From the NCBI GenBank assembly GCA_041393415.1, contig JAWKKE010000007.1:1-64000 (forward strand): 64,000 bases of DNA, in the 5' to 3' direction. Within the stretch, counting starts at the first letter, position 1, and every line of letters begins with the position of its first letter. Source of the DNA: Thermoleophilia bacterium (GTDB lineage Bacteria; Actinomycetota; Thermoleophilia; UBA2241). This document shows, piece by piece, positions 32,244 to 39,918 of this stretch. The notes under the pieces were generated by a model. It did no database searches. It saw only the letters and a list, made by a program, of their open reading frames with translations, and was not told where the DNA came from. A program made the translations under genes and the position numbers.

Positions 32244-34265
32244 TCAGATTGCGTGGTCGTCGGGCATGCTCGCCGTCGCGGGCGACGTGAGCCGTTCGGC
32301 CACGACCTCGGCGAGGTCGCGCGGCCGCAGGGTGCGGGCGAGATCTAGCGAGCCGGCGGCGTCTTCGAACATCGTGAGACAGAACGGGCAGTTGCTGACG
32401 AGCGCCGTCGCCCCTGTTGCCTGAGCCTCGGCGACCCGCGCGTGGCTGATGCGGGTTCCCAGCCGCTCGTCGGCGAGTACGCGACCGCCGCCACCGCCGC
32501 AGCAGAAGCTCTCGCGACCGTGCCTGGGCATCTCGGCGATGCGGATTCCGGCGGCGGAGATGACCTCGCGTGGCGCATCGAATACGTCCATGGTGCGGCC
32601 CAGGTAGCAGGAGTCGTGGTAGGTGGCGGACAGCGGCGCTGGCGCGAGTTGCAGTTCGCCGCTCGCGAGCAGCCGCCGGATGAACGTTGCGTGGTGCTCG
32701 ACGTCGACGCGTAGTCCGAGCTCGCGGTAGTCGCGATCCAGAGTCGCGTAGCAGTGCGGGCAGGTTACGACCACACGAGTGGCGCCGCTGCGCGCGATGC
32801 TGGCGACGTTCTCCGTCGCCAGCATCTGATACAGGTACTCGTTGCCGAGCTTGCGCATCGGCTCGCCGCAGCACCTCTCTTCGCCGCCGAGCACGCCGAC
32901 GCGTACGCCGGCCGCCCGGCAGATGGTCACGAAGGCCCGGGCGACACGCTGGTTGCGTGGGTCGAACGAGGCGTAGCAGCCGGCGAAGTAGAGAACATCG
33001 AAGGGCTCGCCGTCTGAGACGAGCGACACGTCGAGGCCTGCCGCCCAGTCGGAACGACGGTTGCCGGGCAGGCCGAGCGGGTTGCCGCTCATCTCGGTGC
33101 TGCGCGCAGCGCGTTCGACCTCTTCGCCGGCGAACGCACCCTCCATGAGCACGAGGTTGCGTCGCAAGGCGACGACCTTCTCTACATGCTCAATCTCGGC
33201 TGGGCAGATCTCTTCGCAGGCCCGGCAGGTGGTGCATGCCCAGACGGCGTCGGCGGAGATGGCCTGCGCCAGCTCCGCCTGCGGCCCTGCGACGGCGACG
33301 TCGCCGATCGCTTGCACGAGTTTCATGGGCGACAGCGGCTTGCCGGTGCTCCAGGCGGGGCAACGATCCTGACAGCGTTTGCACGCCGTGCAGGCGTCGC
33401 TGTCGAAGATGTCCTTCCAGCGCAAGTCGGCCACGCGCGCCGCGCCGAACTGCTCGGTCGTCTCGTCCTCCAGATCGAGCGTCGTCACGAGACCCTTGGG
33501 CTTGGTGGATCGCAGCAGGTTGTTGATCGGCGTCGTAAACAGATGGCGGAGCTTGGTGAAGGGAACGGCGGCAATGAACGCGGCGACCAAGCCGAAGTGC
33601 AGCCACCAGAGAGCGCGGTGCAGCGAGACGAGCTTCGCATCGCCCAAGGGATCCAGCGCGTACGCGATGAGCAGTCCGATCGGCGACCAGTGCGCCAGGG
33701 TGTCGTTAACTGCAACCTCGGTAACCGCCATACGGCTGCCCTCGATGACGAAGCCTGTGAGGAGAATCGCGATGAGGAGGCCGTGGATCAGGTAATCGTC
33801 GGCCGCGGTGATCAGGCCTTCGGGTCGTAGGACGAAGCGCCGGATTGCGAGCGCCAGCAGGGCGAGGAGCGCGACCAGGCCGGCGATATCTGTGACGAGT
33901 GAGAATCCCCTGTAGAAGGCGCCGACGAGAATCGTCACGTCGAAGACCGGCTCGAGGAGGTCGACCTGCGCCATGATCAGCAGGGTGGCGACGAAGAGCA
34001 GCCCGAAACTCCAGAAGAAAAAGGCATGCTGGACGCCGCCGTTCCTCACCCGGAGAACCCTGGCCTGCGCCAGCGCAGCGTTCAAGAAGTGGCCGAGTCG
34101 TGACGCGGGCTGGTCGCTGCGCGCCTCCGGTTGGCCGAGCCGCCAGACACGCAGGCGACGGGCGAAGCCGACGATGAGTATCCCCGCCGCCAGCGCGGCC
34201 AGCGCGTACATGGGAAGGACGACCCAGTGGCCGAGGTTCCAGTAGATCTCGCGCGTATCGTTCAC
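32244..34265 (-). CDS. ETF:(mena)quinone oxidoreductase, membrane heterodisulfide-reductase-like (EMO/EtfD type)
   Basis: This 673-residue protein joins ETF to the quinone pool. The N-terminal 250 residues hold about six membrane helices of the nitrate-reductase-gamma type. Two [4Fe-4S] motifs follow, CTACKRCQDRCP and CTTCRACEEICP. Two CCG domains end the protein (GCYAS with RCCGEPMRKLG, and SCYLGR with FCCGGGGG), the non-cubane cluster ligands seen in HdrB and GlpC. This is the layout of the ETF:menaquinone oxidoreductase family found next to etfBA in Actinobacteria and Firmicutes. Here it sits between the acyl-CoA dehydrogenase and etfB, so it would link the crotonyl- or acyl-CoA reaction to menaquinol. 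Confidence 0.9.
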   Translation of the reverse strand: MNDTREIYWNLGHWVVLPMYALAALAAGILIVGFARRLRVWRLGQPEARSDQPASRLGHFLNAALAQARVLRVRNGGVQHAFFFWSFGLLFVATLLIMAQVDLLEPVFDVTILVGAFYRGFSLVTDIAGLVALLALLALAIRRFVLRPEGLITAADDYLIHGLLIAILLTGFVIEGSRMAVTEVAVNDTLAHWSPIGLLIAYALDPLGDAKLVSLHRALWWLHFGLVAAFIAAVPFTKLRHLFTTPINNLLRSTKPKGLVTTLDLEDETTEQFGAARVADLRWKDIFDSDACTACKRCQDRCPAWSTGKPLSPMKLVQAIGDVAVAGPQAELAQAISADAVWACTTCRACEEICPAEIEHVEKVVALRRNLVLMEGAFAGEEVERAARSTEMSGNPLGLPGNRRSDWAAGLDVSLVSDGEPFDVLYFAGCYASFDPRNQRVARAFVTICRAAGVRVGVLGGEERCCGEPMRKLGNEYLYQMLATENVASIARSGATRVVVTCPHCYATLDRDYRELGLRVDVEHHATFIRRLLASGELQLAPAPLSATYHDSCYLGRTMDVFDAPREVISAAGIRIAEMPRHGRESFCCGGGGGRVLADERLGTRISHARVAEAQATGATALVSNCPFCLTMFEDAAGSLDLARTLRPRDLAEVVAERLTSPATASMPDDHAI

Positions 34266-34299
34266 TGGCTGAGAGGCGGGCCAGACCGGACGGCTCGGT

Positions 34300-35445
34300 C
34301 TATGAACGGAAGAGGCTGCGGGCGATGACGAGCCGCTGGATGTCGCTCGTCCCGTCCTGTATCTCCTCTAGCGCGGCGTCGCGCAGCCACTGCTCGACGG
34401 GATATTCGCGCGAGTAGCCGTAGCTGGCGAGCGTCTGCATGGCGGCGTGTGTGGCGAAGACCGCGGCCTCCGAGCCCGTGAGCTTCGCGGCGGCCGCCTC
34501 CACGGTGTATGTCTGGCCGGCGTCGGCGAGGCGCGCGGCGTGCTCGTACATCATGCGCGCCTGGTCGAGACGGAGCTTCGCGTCTACGAGGCGGAACGAC
34601 ACGGCCTCGAACTCGCTGATCACCTTGCCGAACGCCTTGCGCTCTTTGGCATACTCAACGGCGACCTCAAGGGCCGCTCGTCCGATGCCGACGCTGGTCG
34701 CCGCCAGTTCGGTGCGCACGAATTCAAACCACTGCATCACGCCGTAGAAGCCCTGACCCTCGGCGCCGATGCGGCGGTCCTCCGGGATGAAGCAGTCGTC
34801 GAAGAAGAGCTCGGCGGCGGGGAACGCTCGCTGCCCCATCTTCGGCAGGGGTTTGCCCATGGTGAAGCCGGGGTCGTCGCGTTCGACGACGAAGCACGTG
34901 ATGCCCTTCGAGCGCGTGCCCGGTGCGACCGTGGCAAAGACGGTGTAGTAGTCGGCGATGGGGGCGTTCGAGATCCAGATCTTCGATCCGTTGAGAACGT
35001 AGCCACCGTCGACCCGGCGCGCATGCGTCGCCAGGGCGGCGGCATCGGATCCACAGCCCGGCTCGGTGATTGCGAACGCCCAGCTCGGTGGTTTGGAGGC
35101 GCACAACGGCGCGATCCAGCGCTGCTTCTGCTCCTCGCTGCCCATGCTCAGGATTGGGCCGGTGGAGAAGCTGTTGGTGTCGATGACCTCGGCGATGGCG
35201 GCGTCGCCCCAGCCCAGCTCTTCGTGAATCCGGCATGACGTCAGCAGGCTGTGGATTCCGCCGCCGCCGTATTCCTCCGGAAGACCGTAGGACGTCAGCC
35301 CGACCTCGGCGGCCTTGTGCAACACGTCCCAGGGATACTCCTCAGACTGATCGTACTGGGGGGCGACTGGGCGAATCTCCTTCTCCGCGAACTCGTGCGC
35401 GAGCGCCACGAGTTCCCGTTCCATCTCCTCGTGTTCCGATGACAT
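34300..35445 (-). CDS. acyl-CoA dehydrogenase family protein (CaiA-like reductase or dehydrogenase)
   Basis: This FAD enzyme interconverts an acyl-CoA and its 2,3-enoyl-CoA. The 381-residue protein has the N-terminal helical domain, the mid-domain signatures FAITEPGCGSDAAAL and LNGSKIWISNAPIADYY, and the C-terminal LASYGYSREYPVEQWLRDA. The usual catalytic-Glu motif (Y-E-G-T) reads IQDGTSDIQR, so Asp stands in the Glu position. That may alter activity. The frame extends to 35535, but the ATG at 35445 (MSSEHEEMEREL) is the likely start, with AAGGGGG upstream. It is first in the operon, downstream of a LacI-type operator, and in this setting resembles crotonobetainyl-CoA reductase CaiA. Confidence 0.9.
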   Translation of the reverse strand: MSSEHEEMERELVALAHEFAEKEIRPVAPQYDQSEEYPWDVLHKAAEVGLTSYGLPEEYGGGGIHSLLTSCRIHEELGWGDAAIAEVIDTNSFSTGPILSMGSEEQKQRWIAPLCASKPPSWAFAITEPGCGSDAAALATHARRVDGGYVLNGSKIWISNAPIADYYTVFATVAPGTRSKGITCFVVERDDPGFTMGKPLPKMGQRAFPAAELFFDDCFIPEDRRIGAEGQGFYGVMQWFEFVRTELAATSVGIGRAALEVAVEYAKERKAFGKVISEFEAVSFRLVDAKLRLDQARMMYEHAARLADAGQTYTVEAAAAKLTGSEAAVFATHAAMQTLASYGYSREYPVEQWLRDAALEEIQDGTSDIQRLVIARSLFRS

Positions 35446-35547
35446 GCCGACGTGCACCCCCTTCCGCGTCCGGCGACTCTGTGGCGCTGGCGCGCCGAGA
35501 ACCGTGGCCGCGGTCCGCGTCTGGTCTGCGATCACGTTGCACGCGGC

Positions 35548-35576
35548 AGTATGCCAAAGCGCTTTGGCATCGTCAA
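35548..35576 (-). promoter_or_regulatory. operon promoter with a perfect LacI-type operator in its spacer
   Basis: On the minus strand a -35 box TTGACG (35576-35571) and a -10 box CATACT (35553-35548) are 17 bases apart. A perfect 20-bp palindrome, ATGCCAAAGCGCTTTGGCAT (35551-35570), with the central CG typical of LacI/GalR operators, covers that spacer. A repressor bound here would block RNA polymerase directly. The divergent LacI-family gene starts at 35594, so this is very probably its binding site. Confidence 0.88.
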
Positions 35577-35581
35577 TAGGC

Positions 35582-35587
35582 TAAGAT
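35582..35587 (+). promoter_or_regulatory. -10 box of the lacI-family gene, possibly giving a leaderless mRNA
   Basis: TAAGAT lies seven bases before the GTG start at 35594, which leaves no room for a ribosome site. Transcription would begin at or near the start codon. No clear -35 box is visible; that region overlaps the 20-bp palindrome. Confidence 0.4.
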
Positions 35588-35593
35588 CGCGGT

Positions 35594-36643
35594 GTGACGC
35601 GACCCAGCAAGCCCAACCCGGGATCAGATCCGCGTACGCGACCGACTATCGAGGAGGTCGCACGAGCGGCAGAGGTCTCGCAGACTACCGTCTCGCATGT
35701 CCTCAACGGCAAGGGGCGAGTCGACGTGCGCACCCGTGAGCGGGTTCTTGCGGCTGCCCTCAACCTGGGGTACAGGCCGAGTCTTGCCGCGCGCAGCCTC
35801 GCCTCTGGACGAACATTCACGCTCGGCCTGTCGCTGCCTCGAGTGCCGTGGCAGTCGCTCACGGAACTGATTGCCAGCGAGTGGTACGCGCGCATGATCG
35901 CCTGTGCGGCCCACAGGGCGACCGAGCGCCGCTACGGGATCGCGGTTCTCCCCGACTTACAGGATGTCCACGACTGCCGGAGCTACGCGGTCGACGGCGT
36001 CCTCGTGCTCGACCCGAGTTTCAACGACTCGCGGCTGGATCTGTTGCAGGAGGCCGGCATCGCCCACGTGGCTCTCGGTCGCGATCTCGCTCACACTCGC
36101 GTCCCCTGCGTGGCGCCGGACATGGGGGGCGGCTTGCGTGCGCTTCTCGGTCACGTCAGCGAGAGAGGGGCGCGGCGGGTCCTCATGCTGGCCGCACCCG
36201 CGGAGTGGAGCTACTACGTCGAGGAAGTGGAGGCTGCCCGGGACTGGGCCGGCACGTCGAAGGTGGAAGTGTCGCGAATCGAGGTCGGCGGCGACGCACG
36301 CGACCGCGAGACGCTGATGAGCGCCGTCTCACAGGCCGCCGGCGCGGCGCTGTGCGGTTTCGACCCTCCAGACACCATCATCGGTCTTCTCGGCGACTTC
36401 GGTGCCAACATCATGCTGGCGGCAGTCGCCTGCGGGCTCGCCGTCCCGCGGGATGTCCGCGTGGCTCAAGACGTGGACACTTCGTCGACCCAGGTGGTGA
36501 CGCCGGCCATCACGGCGCTCGATCCGTTGCCGTACGTGCAGGCGCGCGCGGCGATCGACTTGCTGATCGAAGTCGTCGAGCGTACCTGCGTGGAGGTGAT
36601 GGTGACCACTCCCGTCACGCTGCGCGTGCGAGCATCCACGTAG
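35594..36643 (+). CDS. LacI-family transcriptional regulator
   Basis: The 349-residue repressor-type protein has an N-terminal helix-turn-helix and hinge helix (TIEEVARAAEVSQTTVSHVL, then GYRPSLAARSLASG). A periplasmic-binding-like sensor domain follows that is shorter and more divergent than in sugar regulators. The palindrome at 35551-35570 between this gene and the divergent acyl-CoA dehydrogenase operon is the expected operator. LacI proteins usually sense sugars or nucleosides, so control of a CoA-transferase/ETF operon is unusual. The inducer may be the substrate acid or its CoA thioester (inference). Confidence 0.92.
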   Translation: MTRPSKPNPGSDPRTRPTIEEVARAAEVSQTTVSHVLNGKGRVDVRTRERVLAAALNLGYRPSLAARSLASGRTFTLGLSLPRVPWQSLTELIASEWYARMIACAAHRATERRYGIAVLPDLQDVHDCRSYAVDGVLVLDPSFNDSRLDLLQEAGIAHVALGRDLAHTRVPCVAPDMGGGLRALLGHVSERGARRVLMLAAPAEWSYYVEEVEAARDWAGTSKVEVSRIEVGGDARDRETLMSAVSQAAGAALCGFDPPDTIIGLLGDFGANIMLAAVACGLAVPRDVRVAQDVDTSSTQVVTPAITALDPLPYVQARAAIDLLIEVVERTCVEVMVTTPVTLRVRAST

Positions 36644-36775
36644 CGCTGGCGCACCGCGCGCGTCGGTGCGGCGTTTGCCGTGGGGTATCGTATTGCCAGT
36701 CGCGCGACAGACGACGCCATCCCGTCGCCGGATGCGCGGTTGCGGTGACGGCAGGTCTTCCTCAGGAGGTTCCGC

Positions 36776-37198
36776 ATGAGCACAGTGCTCTGGGCAAACG
36801 TTCTCATTGCGGGGCGGGTGAAGTCTGAACAGGCCGACTACGAGGCGCTCTACAGGCATGCGGAGAAGCTCGATGCTCTCGCTGCCGGGCTCGACCTGCC
36901 GTCGTTCGGGGCGATTTGCGACACAACGGACGAGCAAATCAACCTCGGGGTTCGGCATCTGCCTGCGGGAGTAGGGTCGAGTGACGAGCTCATGGCGCTT
37001 GAGGGCTCGTGGCTGCCCATGGAGGATGCGCTGACTCTGTTCACGACGTTGCGCGAGCACATCGTTGCCGCCAATGTGCGCTTCGGCTTGTTGAGCAACC
37101 AGCAAGAGCAGGTCGTCGACGAGCTCGACGCCGTGCTGGCCTTTGTGCGCGCCGAGACGCCTCACGCGGAGCAGTTCAACTTCTCCGTGGTCTCGTGA
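36776..37198 (+). CDS. small protein of unknown function
   Basis: This 140-residue soluble protein has a strong ribosome site (CAGGAGG, six bases before ATG 36776). The sequence is mixed alpha/beta: MSTVLWANVLIAGRVKSEQ, then a helix YRHAEKLDALAAGL, an acidic middle with WLPMEDALTLFTTLREHI and a helical C terminus. No Cys motif, signal peptide or membrane segment is present. I do not recognise a family. It follows the lacI gene on the same strand after 132 bases and may be independent. Confidence 0.75.
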   Translation: MSTVLWANVLIAGRVKSEQADYEALYRHAEKLDALAAGLDLPSFGAICDTTDEQINLGVRHLPAGVGSSDELMALEGSWLPMEDALTLFTTLREHIVAANVRFGLLSNQQEQVVDELDAVLAFVRAETPHAEQFNFSVVS

Positions 37199-37228
37199 TC
37201 GCGGACCCGTCGCGGGCAGAACACTAAT

Positions 37229-37246
37229 CCCTCAAGGAATCGAGGG
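37229..37246. terminator. short hairpin after the unknown gene
   Basis: CCCTC (37229-37233) pairs with GAGGG (37242-37246) across an eight-base loop, 31 bases after the stop of the 140-residue gene. It is a weak structure without a U-run. It could instead belong to the leader of the amidase gene. Confidence 0.3.
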
Positions 37247-37355
37247 AGTTGGCCGTTGATATGGAAAGAGATACGACGGAGTCCACAGTCTGGAGTCTCT
37301 TCTGCGCCACATCCCCACACGTCTGGCAGACCGCCTCGCCGTTCATCTCGCGTTC

Positions 37356-39803
37356 GTGGCGTGCGCCGTTGCGGCGCTGCTCGGCGGCGCAGATTGGGCA
37401 CAGGCGGCGGACGCCGGCGATCACGCTCCTGCGGTCGCGATGCACACTCTGCGCATCGACGGGGGTCTCGCCGTCGAGAGTTCGATCGGCGTACCGGCCG
37501 CGGGCGCCGGAGTCGCTCCCGCGGCAACCGCTGTCGCCGGCACCCTGACGGGCGGCGTGAGCGCCGAGCTCGGGGGCCTTCTGCGCGCCGGCGCCTCCGG
37601 CACCAGCCGCGTGCTCGACGTCGGACGGCGCTTCACGATGCTCGGCCTGGTCTGTGATGTTCCGTCTGCGCACGACGACGTCGTCGTATACGTGCGCACC
37701 AGCACCGACGGGGACGCCTGGAGCCGATGGTTGACGGTGCCGCTGGAGGTCGCCGCGGAGGAAGGCGGCGTGCCCAAGGCGTTCACCGAACCGATCTGGA
37801 CCGGCGACGCTCGCTACGTTCAGGTGCGGGCGGTCACGGCGGCCTCGGGTGAGCCTGCGGCCGAGCTGACCGGCGTGCGTCTCGTCGCGCTCGACCCCGA
37901 GGTCGGCGACGAGCCGGAGGCCGCGTCCGTGAGCGATGCGTCGCCGCTTGCGGCCACAGGCGCGACGCCTGGCGTGCTCACGGCAACGGTCAAGACGCCG
38001 GCCATCATCAGTCGCAAGAAGTGGGGCGCCGACGAGTCGCTACGCTCCTCGGCGCCCAGCTACGCCAAAGTGAAGATGATCTTCATCCACCACACGGCCG
38101 GCGGCAACGACTACACCGCCGACGAGGCGGCCGGGGTCGTTCGCGCCATCTACGCCTATCACACGCGCGCCCTCGGTTGGAGCGACATTGGCTACAACTT
38201 CCTCGTCGATCGCTTCGGGCGCATCTACGAGGGCCGCTACGGCGGGGTGCGCCGCGGCGTCGTGGGGGCGCAAGTGCTCGGCTTCAACAGCGGCAGCAGC
38301 GGCGTCTCGATGATGGGCAACTTCGCCACCGAGGCGCCGACGCCGCAGGCGCTCACGGCGCTCGAGAAGCTGCTCGCCTGGAAGACCAAGATCCACAAGC
38401 TGAACCCGCGCGGCACGACCAAGATACGCTGCACCGTCGGCGATCGGTTCGCGGCGGGCGCCAGCGTGCGGCTGCCCGTCATCGCCGGTCACCGTCAGGC
38501 CAACTACACCGAGTGCCCCGGCAACGTCTTCTATCCCTTGCTCGCCTCAGTGCGGCTCGAGGCCGCCGGCAAGGCGCAGCCGCCGATCGTCTCGCTGGTC
38601 AGTGCGAGCCGCCTGCGCTTCAGTCCCAACGGCGACCGTTCCATGGATGACACCGCCGTGCGCTTCGCGCTCACGAAAGTTGCGACGTGGCGGGTGCAAG
38701 TGCGCGACGCGCTCGGCAAGGTCGTGATGAGCGAGACGGGGAAGGGGTGGACGGCGAGCGTCACGTGGTCGGGGATCGTGAACGGGAGCGCGGTCAAAGA
38801 CGGCTCGTACACCGCGATCGTGACGGCTTCGACCAGTCGCGGGGCGGCGAAGCCGCGCAAGCTCAAGATCGTCGTCGACACGGTGGCTCCAAAGATCGTG
38901 AGCGTGAAGACGGAGCAGACGCGCTTCAGTCCCAACGGCGACGGTCAGGCGGAGACGGCGACGGTTCGCTTCACACCCGCGGAGGCGTGCTCGGCGCGAG
39001 TCGCCGTCGTGGACGACAACGGCAAAGTCGTGCGCCGGCTCTCCGGCTGGACGAAGAGCAGCGCGAGCTCGCACGCTCAGAAGTGGGACGGCGAGATCGC
39101 CTCGGGCCGTGCCGCTCCCGACGGCGACTACGCTTTCCTCGTCGAGTGTCGCGACGTCGCCGGTAACGTGGCGCGCCATACGGCGAAGATCGTGCTCGAT
39201 CGCACCGTCGGCTTCCCCGTGGTCACGCCGGAGGCGTTCTCACCAAACGGCGACGGAGTTCATGACACGGCCACGCTCGGGTTCGAGTTGGCGCGCCCGG
39301 CGACGGTGACGGTCACCATCAAGGCCGGCGGAAAGACGGTGCGCACGTTCCGGCTCGGAGCTCTGCAGGCGGGCGCTCACACCCTCAACTGGAACGGCAA
39401 GACGGCGGCCGGCACGGCGCTGGCGAGCTGCCGGCCGAGCCTGTTCGTGACCGCGACTTCCACGCTCGGCACGAGCTCGGTGAAGGCGCGGGTGCAGTTG
39501 GATCTGGATCCGCCGGAGGTCGCTGCCCCCGCGGAGCTCAGCGTTGCCGCGGGTAAGACGGCGCGCCTCACGTTGACGGTGAGCGACGCCAGGAGTGCTC
39601 CGCTCGACGTTGCTTATTCGATTACGGACGCGACCGGTGCGTCCGTCGACGCTGCGTCGCTCGGTGTTCAGCCGGCCGGTGAAGTCGTCTGGAAGTGGAA
39701 GCCGCCGACCGCCGGCAGCTACGCGATCACGTACCGCGTCGTTGATCAGGCGGGGAACGCGGCCACGGTCGTGACTGTCCTGACCGTCACGGCGACTGAG
39801 TAG
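37356..39803 (+). CDS. secreted N-acetylmuramoyl-L-alanine amidase (PGRP) with FlgD-like Ig repeats
   Basis: This cell-wall hydrolase would cut the bond between MurNAc and the stem peptide. After a signal-like segment comes a beta-rich domain (to about residue 200). A PGRP/amidase_2 domain then has zinc ligands His245 or 246 (FIHHTAGG), His379 and Cys387 (GHRQANYTECPG). It continues with three FlgD-like repeats, each opening with a FSPNGD motif, and a final Ig-like domain (815 residues in this frame). The start is unresolved. GTG 37356 gives an unusually short signal peptide, yet the frame continues upstream with signal-like residues (RLADRLAVHLAF) and no ATG, GTG or TTG. A CTG near 37290 or a sequence indel may explain this. 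Confidence 0.85.
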   Translation: MACAVAALLGGADWAQAADAGDHAPAVAMHTLRIDGGLAVESSIGVPAAGAGVAPAATAVAGTLTGGVSAELGGLLRAGASGTSRVLDVGRRFTMLGLVCDVPSAHDDVVVYVRTSTDGDAWSRWLTVPLEVAAEEGGVPKAFTEPIWTGDARYVQVRAVTAASGEPAAELTGVRLVALDPEVGDEPEAASVSDASPLAATGATPGVLTATVKTPAIISRKKWGADESLRSSAPSYAKVKMIFIHHTAGGNDYTADEAAGVVRAIYAYHTRALGWSDIGYNFLVDRFGRIYEGRYGGVRRGVVGAQVLGFNSGSSGVSMMGNFATEAPTPQALTALEKLLAWKTKIHKLNPRGTTKIRCTVGDRFAAGASVRLPVIAGHRQANYTECPGNVFYPLLASVRLEAAGKAQPPIVSLVSASRLRFSPNGDRSMDDTAVRFALTKVATWRVQVRDALGKVVMSETGKGWTASVTWSGIVNGSAVKDGSYTAIVTASTSRGAAKPRKLKIVVDTVAPKIVSVKTEQTRFSPNGDGQAETATVRFTPAEACSARVAVVDDNGKVVRRLSGWTKSSASSHAQKWDGEIASGRAAPDGDYAFLVECRDVAGNVARHTAKIVLDRTVGFPVVTPEAFSPNGDGVHDTATLGFELARPATVTVTIKAGGKTVRTFRLGALQAGAHTLNWNGKTAAGTALASCRPSLFVTATSTLGTSSVKARVQLDLDPPEVAAPAELSVAAGKTARLTLTVSDARSAPLDVAYSITDATGASVDAASLGVQPAGEVVWKWKPPTAGSYAITYRVVDQAGNAATVVTVLTVTATE

Positions 39804-39918
39804 GAGCCCGCCGCTGTCTCATCAGGGCACGCGGTCCGCTTAGCCTTTCGCCGTCGAAGCCGATACCCTCGCTATTGGCCCGGCGGAGGCCGGTACACCG
39901 ATGAGAGAGGGGGGGACG

